From Paracamarosporium sp. OC-R06-R3 (lineage: Eukaryota; Ascomycota; Dothideomycetes; Pleosporales; Didymosphaeriaceae), in contig JACVRA010000333.1 in the NCBI GenBank assembly GCA_019828545.1, forward strand, positions 31,080 to 95,079: a stretch of 64,000 bases of DNA, read 5' to 3'. Positions 11,178 to 21,673 of this stretch are shown piece after piece. The notes under the pieces were generated by a model, which was given only the letters and a program-made list of their open reading frames with translations, did not search any database and was not told the origin of the DNA. The position numbers and the translations under genes were made by a program. Every line of letters begins with the position of its first letter. Within the stretch, counting starts at the first letter, position 1.

Positions 11178-13301
11178 ATGCACCTTCTAACTCGCTCGCG
11201 CTCGAACCTTCTGCTTCTGCCGATTGATCGTGTTGAGAGCAACTGCGCGAACCGAGCAGAAGTTACGGTACGACCAATGCCTAGGAAATCGGAAGGTGGC
11301 TCAGAACAAAAGCCAACTGGTCAAACCTCACTCAACATGGATGCTAAACCTCGCGTAAAGAAAACCTTTTTTCCTCGTCTGCGTGTCCTGTGTTCTCTCT
11401 TTACCTCAAGGCAAAAACTACCTATGGCTAAAAATAATATTCAAACGACAAGCTCGCGCCGCACGATCCGCAGCATCAATGATCCTGAAGTACGCACCAC
11501 CATCTCTCAAGCCGCTGCAAACCCGCAAACCTACCACCCCTCTCCGTCCGCCTGGGAAGATCAAATTCTCTATTTTCTCCTTCCCGACCGTTTTGCCACC
11601 GGCTTCGAAAACTCTTCGATCCTACCCTTTTCACCGTTCGACAGAGGCAATGCGACCCCATCATCCGATGATGCATCCGTCTGGTGCGATTCCGGCATCA
11701 CCTGGCAAGGCGGTACACTCCGAGGTATCAAATCCAAGCTTGGCTACCTGAAACGCTTGGGTGTCACTGCAGTTTGGATCGGCCCTATCTTCAAGCAAGT
11801 ACAGCATGAAAAATACACATACCATGGATATGCAGTACAGAATTTCCTAGACATCGATCCGCACTTTGGCACCAGGGAGGATCTAAAAGACTTGGTGCAA
11901 GCGGCGCATGCGCAGGGTCTGTATGTTATCCTGGACATCATACTGAATCACAGCGGGGACGTTTTTGAGTATAAGGGTGGGACGAAAAAGTACAGGGGTC
12001 TCAAGTACGACGTCCAAGGGTTTCGGGATGCGCGCGGGAACGCTACTCTGCCGTTTGGACCCATAAGCGATATGGATGTTGAGGATCTAGACGACTGTGC
12101 CATCTGGCCTGTTGAGCTGCAGACGCCTGACACATTCACCCGCGAAGGCAAAATTACGAACTGGAATACCTATCCTGAGTTCCTCCGTGGCGACTTCGAA
12201 GCCCTGAAAGACATCGACTTGGGCGACGACCGCAACCCAGAGGATCCAAATGGCACCATCGATGACTTCGTACCTTCGTCTGCTCTAGTCACTCTATGCG
12301 AAGTATACAGGTATTGGATTGCTTATGCTGACCTAGACGGGTACCGCATCGACACGGTCAGACACATGGGTGACGGTCCGACACGACACCTTTGCACCAG
12401 CCTACACGAATACGCCTCCAGCATCGGGAAGGATAATTTTATCCTAGTAGGCGAAGTAACGGGCAGTCGGGCTTATGACGTTGTTCAGATAACCGGCCTG
12501 GACGCTGCCCTCGGAATTGGCAACGTCCAGGCTTCCCTGTGGCAGATGTGTAGAGGCCTCGCGAACCCAGAAGACTACTTCAACCTCTTTGGTAACACCG
12601 CGTCTCTGAATAAGGGGAATGATGTCTGGATGCGCAACAAGCTCGTTACCATGATCGACGACCACGACCAAGTTTGGCGCTGCAGTGAGTGGCCGACCAA
12701 AGCACGCTTCTGCTTCGACGAGCTTGGTGAGAAACTCGCCTTAGCGGCCATCGGGCTGAATTTGACCACCCTTGGAATCCCTTGCGTATACTACGGCACA
12801 GAGCAACTTTTTGACGGGCACGGAGGGGATGACCGATATATCCGTGAAACGATGTTCGGCGGCACATTCAGTGCATTTCGTTCCAAGGACCGCCATTTCT
12901 TTCACGAAGACACAGAATTTTTCCAGGAGTTTGGTAAGATATGCGAGGTTAGGAAGAAGTACCCTGCTCTTCGTCGCGGCCACCAGCACCTTCGCAAGAC
13001 CTCAATCAATGGAAAGAATTTTGGGTATCCGAGGGTCTCTGATAGTAGAATCAAGGACATCATTGCATGGTCAAGGGTCTTGGCGGATCAAGAATTGCTA
13101 TGCGCCATCAATACAGACACGGAGAGAAGCACTGCAGCCTACGTTACGGTTGATGCAAAATTACATAAGAAGGGAGACGTGCTAAGAGTTCTGTACGATT
13201 CGAGCGGTGGTTATTCGGAAGAGGAATTTCAAGTGTCAGAGCTGTATGGCACAACGGTCTCAGTGACTGTTCCTCCTGCTGCGTTTATTATCTTTAGCTA
13301 G
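11178..13301 (+). CDS. GH13 alpha-amylase-family glycoside hydrolase, intronless
   Basis: Single-exon frame of 707 codons from 11178. Alternative in-frame ATGs lie at 11277, 11337 and 11424, and the catalytic domain only begins near residue 125 (AWEDQILYFLLPDRF). All four GH13 regions are present. Region I is DIILNH (253-258). Region II is GYRIDTVRH with nucleophile Asp392. Region III is VGEV with acid/base Glu426. Region IV is IDDHD with Asp497. A C-terminal beta domain ends AAFIIFS. There is no signal peptide, unlike secreted fungal amylases, so an intracellular alpha-glucan or disaccharide substrate is likely. The style of the barrel (LPDRFA, HGYAVQNF, DPHFGT) resembles bacterial GH13 enzymes. 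With the lack of introns this makes an old transfer from bacteria plausible, but only as inference. Substrate specificity cannot be read from the sequence. Confidence 0.9.
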   Translation: MHLLTRSRSNLLLLPIDRVESNCANRAEVTVRPMPRKSEGGSEQKPTGQTSLNMDAKPRVKKTFFPRLRVLCSLFTSRQKLPMAKNNIQTTSSRRTIRSINDPEVRTTISQAAANPQTYHPSPSAWEDQILYFLLPDRFATGFENSSILPFSPFDRGNATPSSDDASVWCDSGITWQGGTLRGIKSKLGYLKRLGVTAVWIGPIFKQVQHEKYTYHGYAVQNFLDIDPHFGTREDLKDLVQAAHAQGLYVILDIILNHSGDVFEYKGGTKKYRGLKYDVQGFRDARGNATLPFGPISDMDVEDLDDCAIWPVELQTPDTFTREGKITNWNTYPEFLRGDFEALKDIDLGDDRNPEDPNGTIDDFVPSSALVTLCEVYRYWIAYADLDGYRIDTVRHMGDGPTRHLCTSLHEYASSIGKDNFILVGEVTGSRAYDVVQITGLDAALGIGNVQASLWQMCRGLANPEDYFNLFGNTASLNKGNDVWMRNKLVTMIDDHDQVWRCSEWPTKARFCFDELGEKLALAAIGLNLTTLGIPCVYYGTEQLFDGHGGDDRYIRETMFGGTFSAFRSKDRHFFHEDTEFFQEFGKICEVRKKYPALRRGHQHLRKTSINGKNFGYPRVSDSRIKDIIAWSRVLADQELLCAINTDTERSTAAYVTVDAKLHKKGDVLRVLYDSSGGYSEEEFQVSELYGTTVSVTVPPAAFIIFS

Positions 13302-13690
13302 AGATAGACTTGATTGTTTGTTAGCGTAAAGACAACCCATGAACGCCTATCCTACAGCTTCGACTACGATTGTTTCCTCGCGTGTCACTCATTGTCTCGT
13401 TGTTCAGGACATGTGATTGCAACATAGTTTCGATTATCTATCAACACTACATCACAAGAAGAACATGCTAGGAAAAGAGGGTCATTATCCGTGTCAGGCG
13501 TCCAAACCCCCAAAAGACATCCGCGATCAAGAGCTATCTGCTCGGACCGACATTTTCTTGCCTTGGCTGCCTACTTGAGGAACTTTTGTCGTGATGGTAT
13601 ACAGCGACCAGCGATCATGAGCAGACCCAAAACCGCTCTTTGTCCACAAGCCGCGAATAAAGGAAATCTAGTGCTTTTGTCACTTTTCCT
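13302..13690. other. Convergent intergenic region GH13 / eEF2
   Basis: 389 bp between two 3' ends. Nothing beyond expected 3' UTR sequence is seen. Confidence 0.5.
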
Positions 13691-16563
13691 CTATAGCTTG
13701 TCATAGTACTGTACAGATGGTCAGCATAACGCTCATTATGAAGGGCACGAATAGAACTTACGTTTTCAACACCTGGTACCTCGACCTTGATACCCTTCCG
13801 CTTCCGCATGTCGGCAACGATCTTACCAGGCATCGTGGTGTTGTCAAGCGGCGAGCCACCCTGGAGAACCTGCCAGTGGTCGAACACCATCTGAGGGAAA
13901 GCCTGACCGGCAGTGTTTGAACGGAGATCGGCAGTGAAACCGAAAGACTCGTTGACGGGAAGGTAAGCCTTGACGTTGAAGAGAGGAGTACCGACACGCT
14001 GGTTCTCCTCGAAGACGTGACCACGTCTCCGGGTGAGCACACCGTAGATACCACCCATGGCTTGCTCGGGCACCTGGATTTCGACCAGGTAGACGGGCTC
14101 CTGCAGAGCGGGCTCTGCAAGAAGGGCAGCGGCGTAGAGCACACGACGAGCCGTGGGAATGATCTGACCACCACCACGGTGGATGGCATCAGCGTGAAGG
14201 GTGACATCCTGGATGTTGAAGCGGATGGAACGCATGGGCTCCTCAGCAACGGGACCTTCCTTGGTAGCCCACTGGAAACCAGAGACGACGGAATCCTTGA
14301 TTTCGTTCAAGTACTGCACAGCCTTGGTCTGGTCAATGAGCAAGTTGGCACCAGTGGTGTCGGGACCGAAGCACCAAATCTTACGGGCATCGGTAACATC
14401 CCAGCCGTGCTCGTCAGCAAGGATACGGGCACGAGCCTTGAAATCGTCACGGGGACCGATCTTGCCGGACTCGATGGCCTGGGAAACCTCCTCATCCAAA
14501 GGCTCAGCAATGACGTAGAGACGGTTGTGCTTGTTGGGCGACTTGGAAAGGGCAGTGATGCTGGACTTGCCATTGACGGTCTCACGGTACTGGACGACGG
14601 GGTCGGAGATACGGAGAGGAACACCGGCGTGATCCTCCTCCAGATCCTTCAAGCAGATTTCCAAGTGCAGCTCACCAGCACCGGCAACAACGTGCTCTCC
14701 GGAGTCGGAAATGTAGGTCAGGACGCATGGGTCAGACTTGGACAGACGCTTGAGACCTTCGACAAGCTTGGGAAGATCCTGAGCGTTCTTGACCTCAACG
14801 GAACGCTGCACGACGGGGGAGACGGAGAACTTCATGACCTTGAGGTTGTGGGCCGTCTCGTTGGTGGTGAGGGTACCAGACTTGAGCAAGAACTGGTCTA
14901 CACCGACAAGACCAAGAATGTTACCGGCGGGCACATCCTCGATGGGCTCGACAAAGCGGCCCATCATGAGAATGGTACGCTGAATAGCCTTGATGAACAA
15001 GTCGTCCTTCTTGCCCGGAACGTAGTTGGGGCCCTGAATGCGGACCTTGAGACCAGAGCGGACGGTACCGGAGAAGACACGACCGAAAGCGTAGAAACGA
15101 CCCTTATCGGAGGTCGGCACCATCTTAGAGACGTACAACATGAGAGGACCCTTGGGGTCGCAGTCACGGATACCGATGGCGTTGACATCGTCCTGAGGAC
15201 CCTCATAGAGAGTCTCCATACGGTACTTCTGAGCAGTCACGGGAGACGGCAGGTGGAGGATCATCATCTCAAGAAGAGCGTCGGCAGCGGGAAGGAACTT
15301 GCGCATGACGACCTTGAGGAGCTGCTTGCCCTCGAGATCCTTCTCATCGCTGGACAGCTTGATCTCAAGCTTCTCGAGCAGAGTGGGGATCTCGTCGGTT
15401 TTGAAGTTCATGACAGCGTTGAAGATGCGGAAAATGGGGTCCAGGATGAACTGGTTGAAAGCACGCTCAAGGGTCTTGCCCTCGTGTGTGCCAGTCTTGG
15501 TCCACTTCTTGGTCTTGGGGTTGAAGTAGTTGTCGCCCTACGGTCGTTAGAATATGTCTGCAAGTATTTGCTCTTTCAGTGCACTTACCCAGAGACGCTC
15601 CATCATCTTGTTCTTGTCAACACCGAACTTCTTGGCATATCGCGAAGCGAACTGGCGGACAGTGAAGGCCCAGCCGTGAAGACCGGAACCGAAAGCGATG
15701 GTACCCTTGTCAGGGTAGACCTGGACATCACCAAGAGCCTTGTCGAAGTAGGTGGCGATAACGACGTTGACGGACTCGATGACACGGGAGAAGTTCTGGT
15801 ACAGATCCTCCTTGGTGACCTGGAGCTCGAGAAGAGCACGGTCGACCTTGTTGATGATGACAACAGGCTTGATACGCTCACCAAGAGCCTGGCGCAGCAC
15901 GGTCTCGGTCTGGACGCAGACACCTTCGACGGTGTCGACGACGACAAGGGCACCGTCAGTGACACGGAGGGCAGCCGTGACCTCGGACGAGAAATCAACG
16001 TGACCGGGGGAGTCGATCAAGTTGATCAAGAAGTCGTTCTTCTCGACCTTGACGGGGATGTCCTTGAGGTCCTCCTCGTCCTGGAGTTGGGCGTACAGGG
16101 AGATGGCGGTGGACTTGATTGTCACACCACGCTCCTGTTCGTCCGCTCGTGTGTCCGTAAACCGCGCTTCTCCAGCTTTCGCTGCAGAGATGATACCGGC
16201 ACGCTGGACGAGGGAGTCGGTGAGGGTGGACTTTCCGTGATCGACTGGAATGACTTGTTAGATGCATGCTTCGTTTCCACAGTGCGGGGCATCCGGGAGT
16301 ACTTACCGTGAGCGATGACGGACATGTTGCGGATGTTGGCCGCTTTGTCCATCAACTCACGGATCTGCCGTGCCAGTTAGCCTCCATGTCTTTGCTTGTT
16401 CCATGCTTTCCATGCGTGTATTATGTGTCGGTTGTGTGCGGGCGCTACGTACCTCCTCGACGGTGAAGCTGGCAGATGGTTAGCATGGTGCTCAACTGAC
16501 TGGAGACATGTGCTGCGCTCGCAAGAGGCGGCAGCAGCGACGGATGTGGACTTACTTGACCAT
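13691..16563 (-). CDS. EF2: Translation elongation factor 2 (eEF2)
   Basis: Cytosolic GTPase that translocates the ribosome. Six minus-strand exons join in phase: 16563-16556, 16468-16453, 16364-16307, 16244-15589, 15537-13762 and 13708-13691. They give 843 aa, the family length. The introns are 87, 88, 62, 51 and 53 bp. The first coding exon is only 8 nt and the second 16 nt, so the start reads MV/NFTVEE/IRELMDK. The P-loop AHVDHGKST (26-34) is split by the third intron. Further motifs are DSPGHVDF and NKVDR. The diphthamide loop DAIHRGGGQ places the modified histidine at residue 699, the same number as in yeast. The last exon encodes only YYDKL and stop. Strong codon bias produces a long stop-free antisense frame, which is not a gene. 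High expression is expected. Confidence 0.97.
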
Positions 16564-18122
16564 GGTGGCGGTGTTGTCGGTGGTTCAACTCAAAAATTCT
16601 GGTGTAAGAAGTGCTCAAGTACCCCGCACCTGCGCGGAGGGGTCGTTGAAGGTTGAGAGGTGCTGGAATCGAAGTCGAGAGCTCTGGTGGTGCAGACCAA
16701 AGGCAGGCACGCTTTAAGAACCCCCGGGCGCAAAGTTTGGTGGTGGGCGAGAGAAGAGAAGTGGGCGGAGGGGAAGTTGAGTTTTGCAGGTGGGCGGTGG
16801 TGGGGCTGCGAGACGCTTTCGCTTAATTCGACATAGCACCGCGCCAGTCGCCACCGACCACTCACCGTGGCATATGCGCGAGCTTCAGCAAACCCGCAAG
16901 CAAACCAATGTCGGCCATATGCTGTTTGCATTATTCGTGCGGTGACTCACACGGGGTCCTGAGCCTCCTTGGTGACTCTGTACCGCCCTTTTCCATGACG
17001 CCCGGGGGCGCCCGAGCCGCTCGATTGGGCTGCGGCGAGCGCACGCATGGGTCGCTCGCCATCATCATCCGATTCATCCAACAAAGGCTTATCGATGCAT
17101 CCATTCCAAGAGTCACAGGTAGTGAGCCACCATGGAATCAGTATCGACTCTGGGTGACTCCTGCGTAGATGGATTTCATGGCCTTGGTTGGGAATTCATC
17201 CCAAAGTGCTCAACCGTGGTCGCTACCCGCGGTACGAATTCTTCTTTGAGCCCCCAGTTTCCGTAGAACTCCAGTCCCTCACATGCCGATCGATATCCAC
17301 ACCAAGCAGCCGAACTTCTGTTTCTGTTTATCCTGCAGGTCCAACAAGTGTAAACTCCCGCAGGATATGTATCAATAGAGTAGAACCCAGACTACTTGAT
17401 ACCCAAGTAACCAGCCTTGATCCACCGCGCATATGTGCCTGCAGTTGCGTGAGAGTAACACTGAAGCGGTATAGTGGGCAAGATTGGACGTGTGGGATTA
17501 CAAATGGGGAAAGCGCCGCGGACATAAGTCGCGGAAACCGGAGGCTTGCCTATGGCGCCTAGACGATATCGAAGCACAATGTCCGCTGGGTACTCTCTCG
17601 TCTTTCGTCATGCTGGTTTTCAAATTATGTGCCTGAAGAGAAGAGAACATCTGTCACGCATGTCGACACTCTCGTTCAAATTGACAATGGCCACAGACTT
17701 CGTTCAGCTTGTGCCCTCTGGACACTGGCAGATGCATTTAATATGAAACACTCACTAATCAAGAGCAGCAGGTCGACAATGAAATTTTTTTGATCCTTCT
17801 CATCGGCCATCACAAAGCATGAAATCATGAGCTATCATACAACCGTGTAGAAAACCGATATGCTATGAAACAGGGGAAAATAACTCGTCCCGCCCTGAGA
17901 AGATGGTATCATGTAGACAACCATAGAATGTGTGCATTGCCCCCCAACGCCGCGTTTTGTTTATTCCCAATGCAATGAAATGAGCAATCGCATTTTGAGA
18001 GCTGCTGGCAAGCAGCATATGCATAATCAGCCAAATCGTATCAGTGGCGACAGCTCAGCCGCTTGGCTAGATGAGACGAGGTCAAGCATGATGTGATCGT
18101 GCTCGAGACATGTCTCGTTCGT
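16564..18122. other. Intergenic: eEF2 promoter side and La 3' flank
   Basis: 1.56 kb without a supported gene. The part next to 16564-16900 should be the eEF2 promoter and 5' UTR. Short open frames at 17188-17562 and elsewhere lack family features and are judged accidental. Confidence 0.5.
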
Positions 18123-19506
18123 CTACGCGTCCTCCTTGATCTCGAGCTTGGAGCGCTTGGGGCTTCCGGCGCGTTCAGAAGCGCCGTTGTCGTCGCGACT
18201 GCGCTTCTTGGATCCGCCGTCGCGGTCGTCCTTCTGGAAGTTATCCCGGCGCTTCTTCCAGTCCTTGCTGTCGACGGATCCATCGCGGTCGCGACGATCA
18301 CGGCGGTCATCACGATCGTTATAGCGCCCACCACGACCCCCCCTTCCGCCGCGTCCCCGTCCACGTCCACCACGACCACCTCGATCACCACGGTGCCCGC
18401 CGCGACCCCGTCCACGGCCGCTGCTGTTGCGCTCTTCTTCCGTCTTGAGCCACTCCGGAGTGATGCCCTTCTCCTTGCACTTCATCTCGCTATAGTCTTT
18501 CTTAGACATGATTGTAAGCTCGTTGTCGTTGTACTTCGGCTTCGGCTCAAGAGCAAGGAACTGTTTCGCGGACTCTTCGTTGTCAAACTCTACGAAGACG
18601 CTGCCCTTCCACTTTCCGTCTTCTTCACGGCGCTTGCGGACCATGACGGAGCCGTAGGGTCGGAAGAACTGCTCAAGCGGGATCTGGCCGACTTCTTCAC
18701 CCTCAGCTGCGAAACCTTTCACGTAGACGCAGTTTTCGAGCTTGTTGAGGCTTTTCTTGTAAATGCGACTAAAGAGCTCGTCGATGGTAGGCGGGTATTC
18801 GGCGTCGCCGTCGCGCTTGGGCACTGCCAAAGGCTCTTTGCGCTTGACCCCTTCTTTGCCGGTGCCGCTGAATTCTCCATCGTCCACAACAATGAGGTCT
18901 TCGCTTTCACGAAGCGCGTTCACGATCGCAGAGTAGGGCTTGAAGCGGCGCATGCGCTTGAACTGGCTGATATGCTTGATTGAGACGGGCGCGTTGCGAG
19001 GACCTTCGAGCTCTTTGAAAAGATGCTCGTCAGTCTCCAAGTTCGCAATGGAGAAGTAGAATTCAACCTGTACATATTAGATGGTGTAAAAGATGCGTCA
19101 TGTCGCTAAGCTCACTTGCTGCCTGATCTCGTTGGGGTCATCCGACTCGGGCAGGTTCTCAAATTCGTCGTTGCGCCTGAGCGCATGTCAGTAAAAACTC
19201 TAGAGTAGACCCGACGACAACATACCTATATCGCTTGTTTCCGCCGTTGAATTTGCCTCCGCCGCGCCTGTTATCGAACCTGCGACCGTTTGAGCGGTCG
19301 TTCCTCTCTTTGCTCTTATCGGCGGATGACTCGTCGGTCTTGCCCGCTTCGGCAGTGGCATTGGCAGTCTCCTTGTCGCCAGACTCTGCGCCCGCAGTGT
19401 TGGCGTCAGGCTTTGCGACAGGCTTGACTTCGGCGGTCTCGCCGCCCTTGGTGACCTCGGCGGGGGTTTTGGCGGGCGCCTCGGCGGCGGGCTGAGTGTC
19501 GGCCAT
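18123..19506 (-). CDS. La protein (lupus La homologue), RNA chaperone
   Basis: Nuclear protein that binds 3' UUU-OH ends of RNA polymerase III transcripts and protects pre-tRNAs. Exons 19506-19226, 19176-19116 and 19067-18123 join through introns of 49 and 48 bp to give 428 aa. Residues 1-95 are Ala/Glu/Lys-rich and disordered, ending in an Arg/Gly-rich patch (NRRGGGKFNGGNKRYR). The La motif starts near residue 115 (VEFYFSIANLETDEHLFKEL, then VSIKHISQFKRMRRF). The second intron lies exactly before VEFYF. An RRM follows (CVYVKGF, then GSVFVEF). The C-terminus has a dense RGG/RGRG tract and basic KKRSRDD/PKRSKLEI stretches, likely RNA-binding and nuclear localisation signals. It corresponds to yeast Lhp1 and fission yeast Sla1. 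Confidence 0.93.
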
Positions 19507-19785
19507 TTTCGCTGCGGTGCAGCTGCGGGTGTGCGATTGGGGTGTAAGTATGTGGTTTGAGAGCTATCCGTAGCAAGACAGGAGAAAGGCGAGGGTAGTT
19601 CTCAAGGTTCCTCTGAGTGGTGGGGAAGAAAAAGTGAGTTCGCGCAGCACTAGCGGGGGCATGGGTAGCTCTTGCCTATATTTTTCAATGTGGTCCGTGC
19701 GGTCTCCCAGTCCGTGTCCGTATTGTCGCGAGTGAACGTACATACTCGACCCTTCCTATTGTCCACCCATTGATTGCCGCCCACC
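19507..19785. promoter_or_regulatory. Divergent promoter La / uS4m
   Basis: The 279-bp gap separates divergent starts at 19506 (-) and 19786 (+). A bidirectional promoter is inferred from the spacing alone. TATATT occurs near 19678. Confidence 0.4.
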
Positions 19786-21195
19786 ATGAGGAAGAAGCCG
19801 AGATTTCACTCGCTCAAGAAGCTGGTCAGCCTCAATGGTCTATCTGATGGAGCAAGAGCCATGAATTACTGACGTGGTAACAGAAAGTCAGACAGGACTG
19901 GTCACGCTGGTCGCTCTACAGTCTGTCACAACTCAAGCCCCCGAATGTCACGACAAAGACATACTTCCAACAGAAATGGACCGCCAAATCGGACACACGT
20001 GCCTACCACGGCGAGCAGATACGCGAGAAGAAATGGAAGCGTCTATTCAGGAGAAGCCTGCCCGCCGTGGTGCCCATGGACCACAGATACTTGGCTAGAT
20101 ACGACGGTTCGGAGCAGGCTGCTGGGCGAGGTGCTGGTGCAGACTCGCAGGAGAAGACGCGTACACCGCCGCAGACGCCGTACATGCAGATGACATACTA
20201 CCCGATCGAGCGAAGACTGGACACAGCTATCTTCAGGGCGCTATTCGCAAGTAGCGTGCGACAGGCGAGACAGTTCGTCGTACACGGACTGGTCAGAGTT
20301 AACGGAAAGAAGGTGCGATATCCCAATGTTCTTTTGACGTGCTGGCGGATCGTGTTCTACATACGATCAAGAGCCGCGCGTGCCATCTCGCATTGAGTTA
20401 ACATGAAAATCGCAGATGCCGTATCCTGGTTACATGCTCAACCCAGGCGACATGTTCCAAGTTGAGCCCTCCTCAGTGATGTTCGCCACCGGTGCACCCA
20501 AAACCCGCTCGTCTACCGCCCGCAAAGTCTCAAAGGAGAAGGCCGCGGCCCGCGCCCAAGCCCGCGAAGAGAACCCACCGCCCAAGCATAACCCCAACCA
20601 AAAAATCGAACCCATCTCCACCCGCGAAGAGCCCACGCCTAAAGAGCTGAAAGAACATATGCAGTCGCTTATGGCCGACGTGGAAAACGTCCTCAATGAA
20701 GACGTCGGCGCAAAAGACAAGCAGAAGTTCCGTGCCTTCCGTCAAACCGTCCGCAAAGCTGTGTCCCTGTGGAGCAAAGCCACCCCCGAGACCGTCTCAA
20801 CACTAGATACCCAATTCACCTTCCTTAAAGACGCACTGAATGCTCGTCGAGCGGCGCAAACGTCCACGCCTGCCGAGGAAGAAGCCACACCGATGATGTC
20901 GCCTGAGGACCAGAAGAAGCTCAGGGATGCCTTCGAAAAGCTGAAGTTGGAGACGGAACACACGAGTGCGTGGAACAAGCGCGATGCTTCCGCGCCGTAT
21001 GCTACGCCCTGGCGGCCGAGGGATTACATGGCCGCGTTTGCGTTCATACCTCGATACTTGGAGGTCAACCAGAATATCTGTGCCGCGGTATATCTGAGGC
21101 ATCCGGTTGCACGGCCAGGGTTGTCAGAGGTGCCAACGCCGTTCCACGTGGAGACTGGTCAATTGGCATTTAACTGGTACTTGAGGAGGCGGTAA
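19786..21195 (+). CDS. NAM9: Mitochondrial small-subunit ribosomal protein uS4m (Nam9 type)
   Basis: Mitoribosomal rRNA-binding protein. Exons 19786-19824, 19884-20312 and 20416-21195 join in phase through introns of 59 bp (GTCAGC..CAG) and 103 bp (GTGCGA..CAG), giving 415 aa. The short first exon encodes [13 protein letters not shown]. The second continues [14 protein letters not shown] and carries the S4 domain ([20 protein letters not shown], then [13 protein letters not shown]). This domain finishes across the intron with [15 protein letters not shown] long C-terminal extension follows, Lys/Glu-rich in the middle, ending [12 protein letters not shown]. Such extensions are typical of fungal uS4m. 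The first donor GTCAGC is weaker than most in this window but is the one that keeps the frame. Confidence 0.9.
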
Positions 21196-21673
21196 GGGAG
21201 AGACGGTGTGGAGAGATGTCGAGGCACACTGTAGCATATGTGTAGATTTCGCATCAAACGAGAATATTGTACATTATATTGTATTGGACACAATAGACAG
21301 AGCATTTAGGGAGACTTGTCATTTCAAGTTCCACGTTCTTGGCCGTGGCCTGTATTCATGTATATGTCTACTCCACCTCGACGTGGATATTTATCTACTA
21401 CACCACATACCTGTGATTATTAGAGGGGAGTCAAAGTCTCACCCGTTCCTTCCTCGCCTATTGCTATTGCGAGGATGCACTCGAAAAAGAGATCATGCTA
21501 CAGAAATCGTACAATGCATGAAGCATGGAGGAAACGACAGCACTGGGAATCTCTGCGCCAAACCAACGCCAAGCCGAACAAAAGACGAACGAAGAAAAAG
21601 CAACACAGTGCGGCGGCGCTTCCGTTTGAAAACGCCAAAAAAAAAGTCAGGAATAGATGAAGATAACCTGCCA
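21196..21673. other. Convergent intergenic region
   Basis: 478 bp between the uS4m stop and the stop of the proline-rich membrane protein. It is AT-rich with no supported gene. It could become coding tail of the minus-strand gene if the optional 58-nt intron at 21718-21775 is used. Confidence 0.45.

Noticed and set aside
14017..16311. 764-aa plus-strand open frame as a gene
   Set aside because: It is exactly antisense to eEF2, runs through eEF2 introns, and has a repetitive Asp/Leu/Val/Gly composition that mirrors biased sense codons.
17188..17562. 124-aa plus-strand frame downstream of La
   Set aside because: No recognisable motif, and a competing antisense frame of similar length exists.
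18093..18983. 296-aa plus-strand hydrophobic frame that looks like a membrane protein
   Set aside because: It is the antisense of the La RGG and RRM region. The apparent Val/Ala/Leu richness comes from complementing Glu/Arg/Lys codons.
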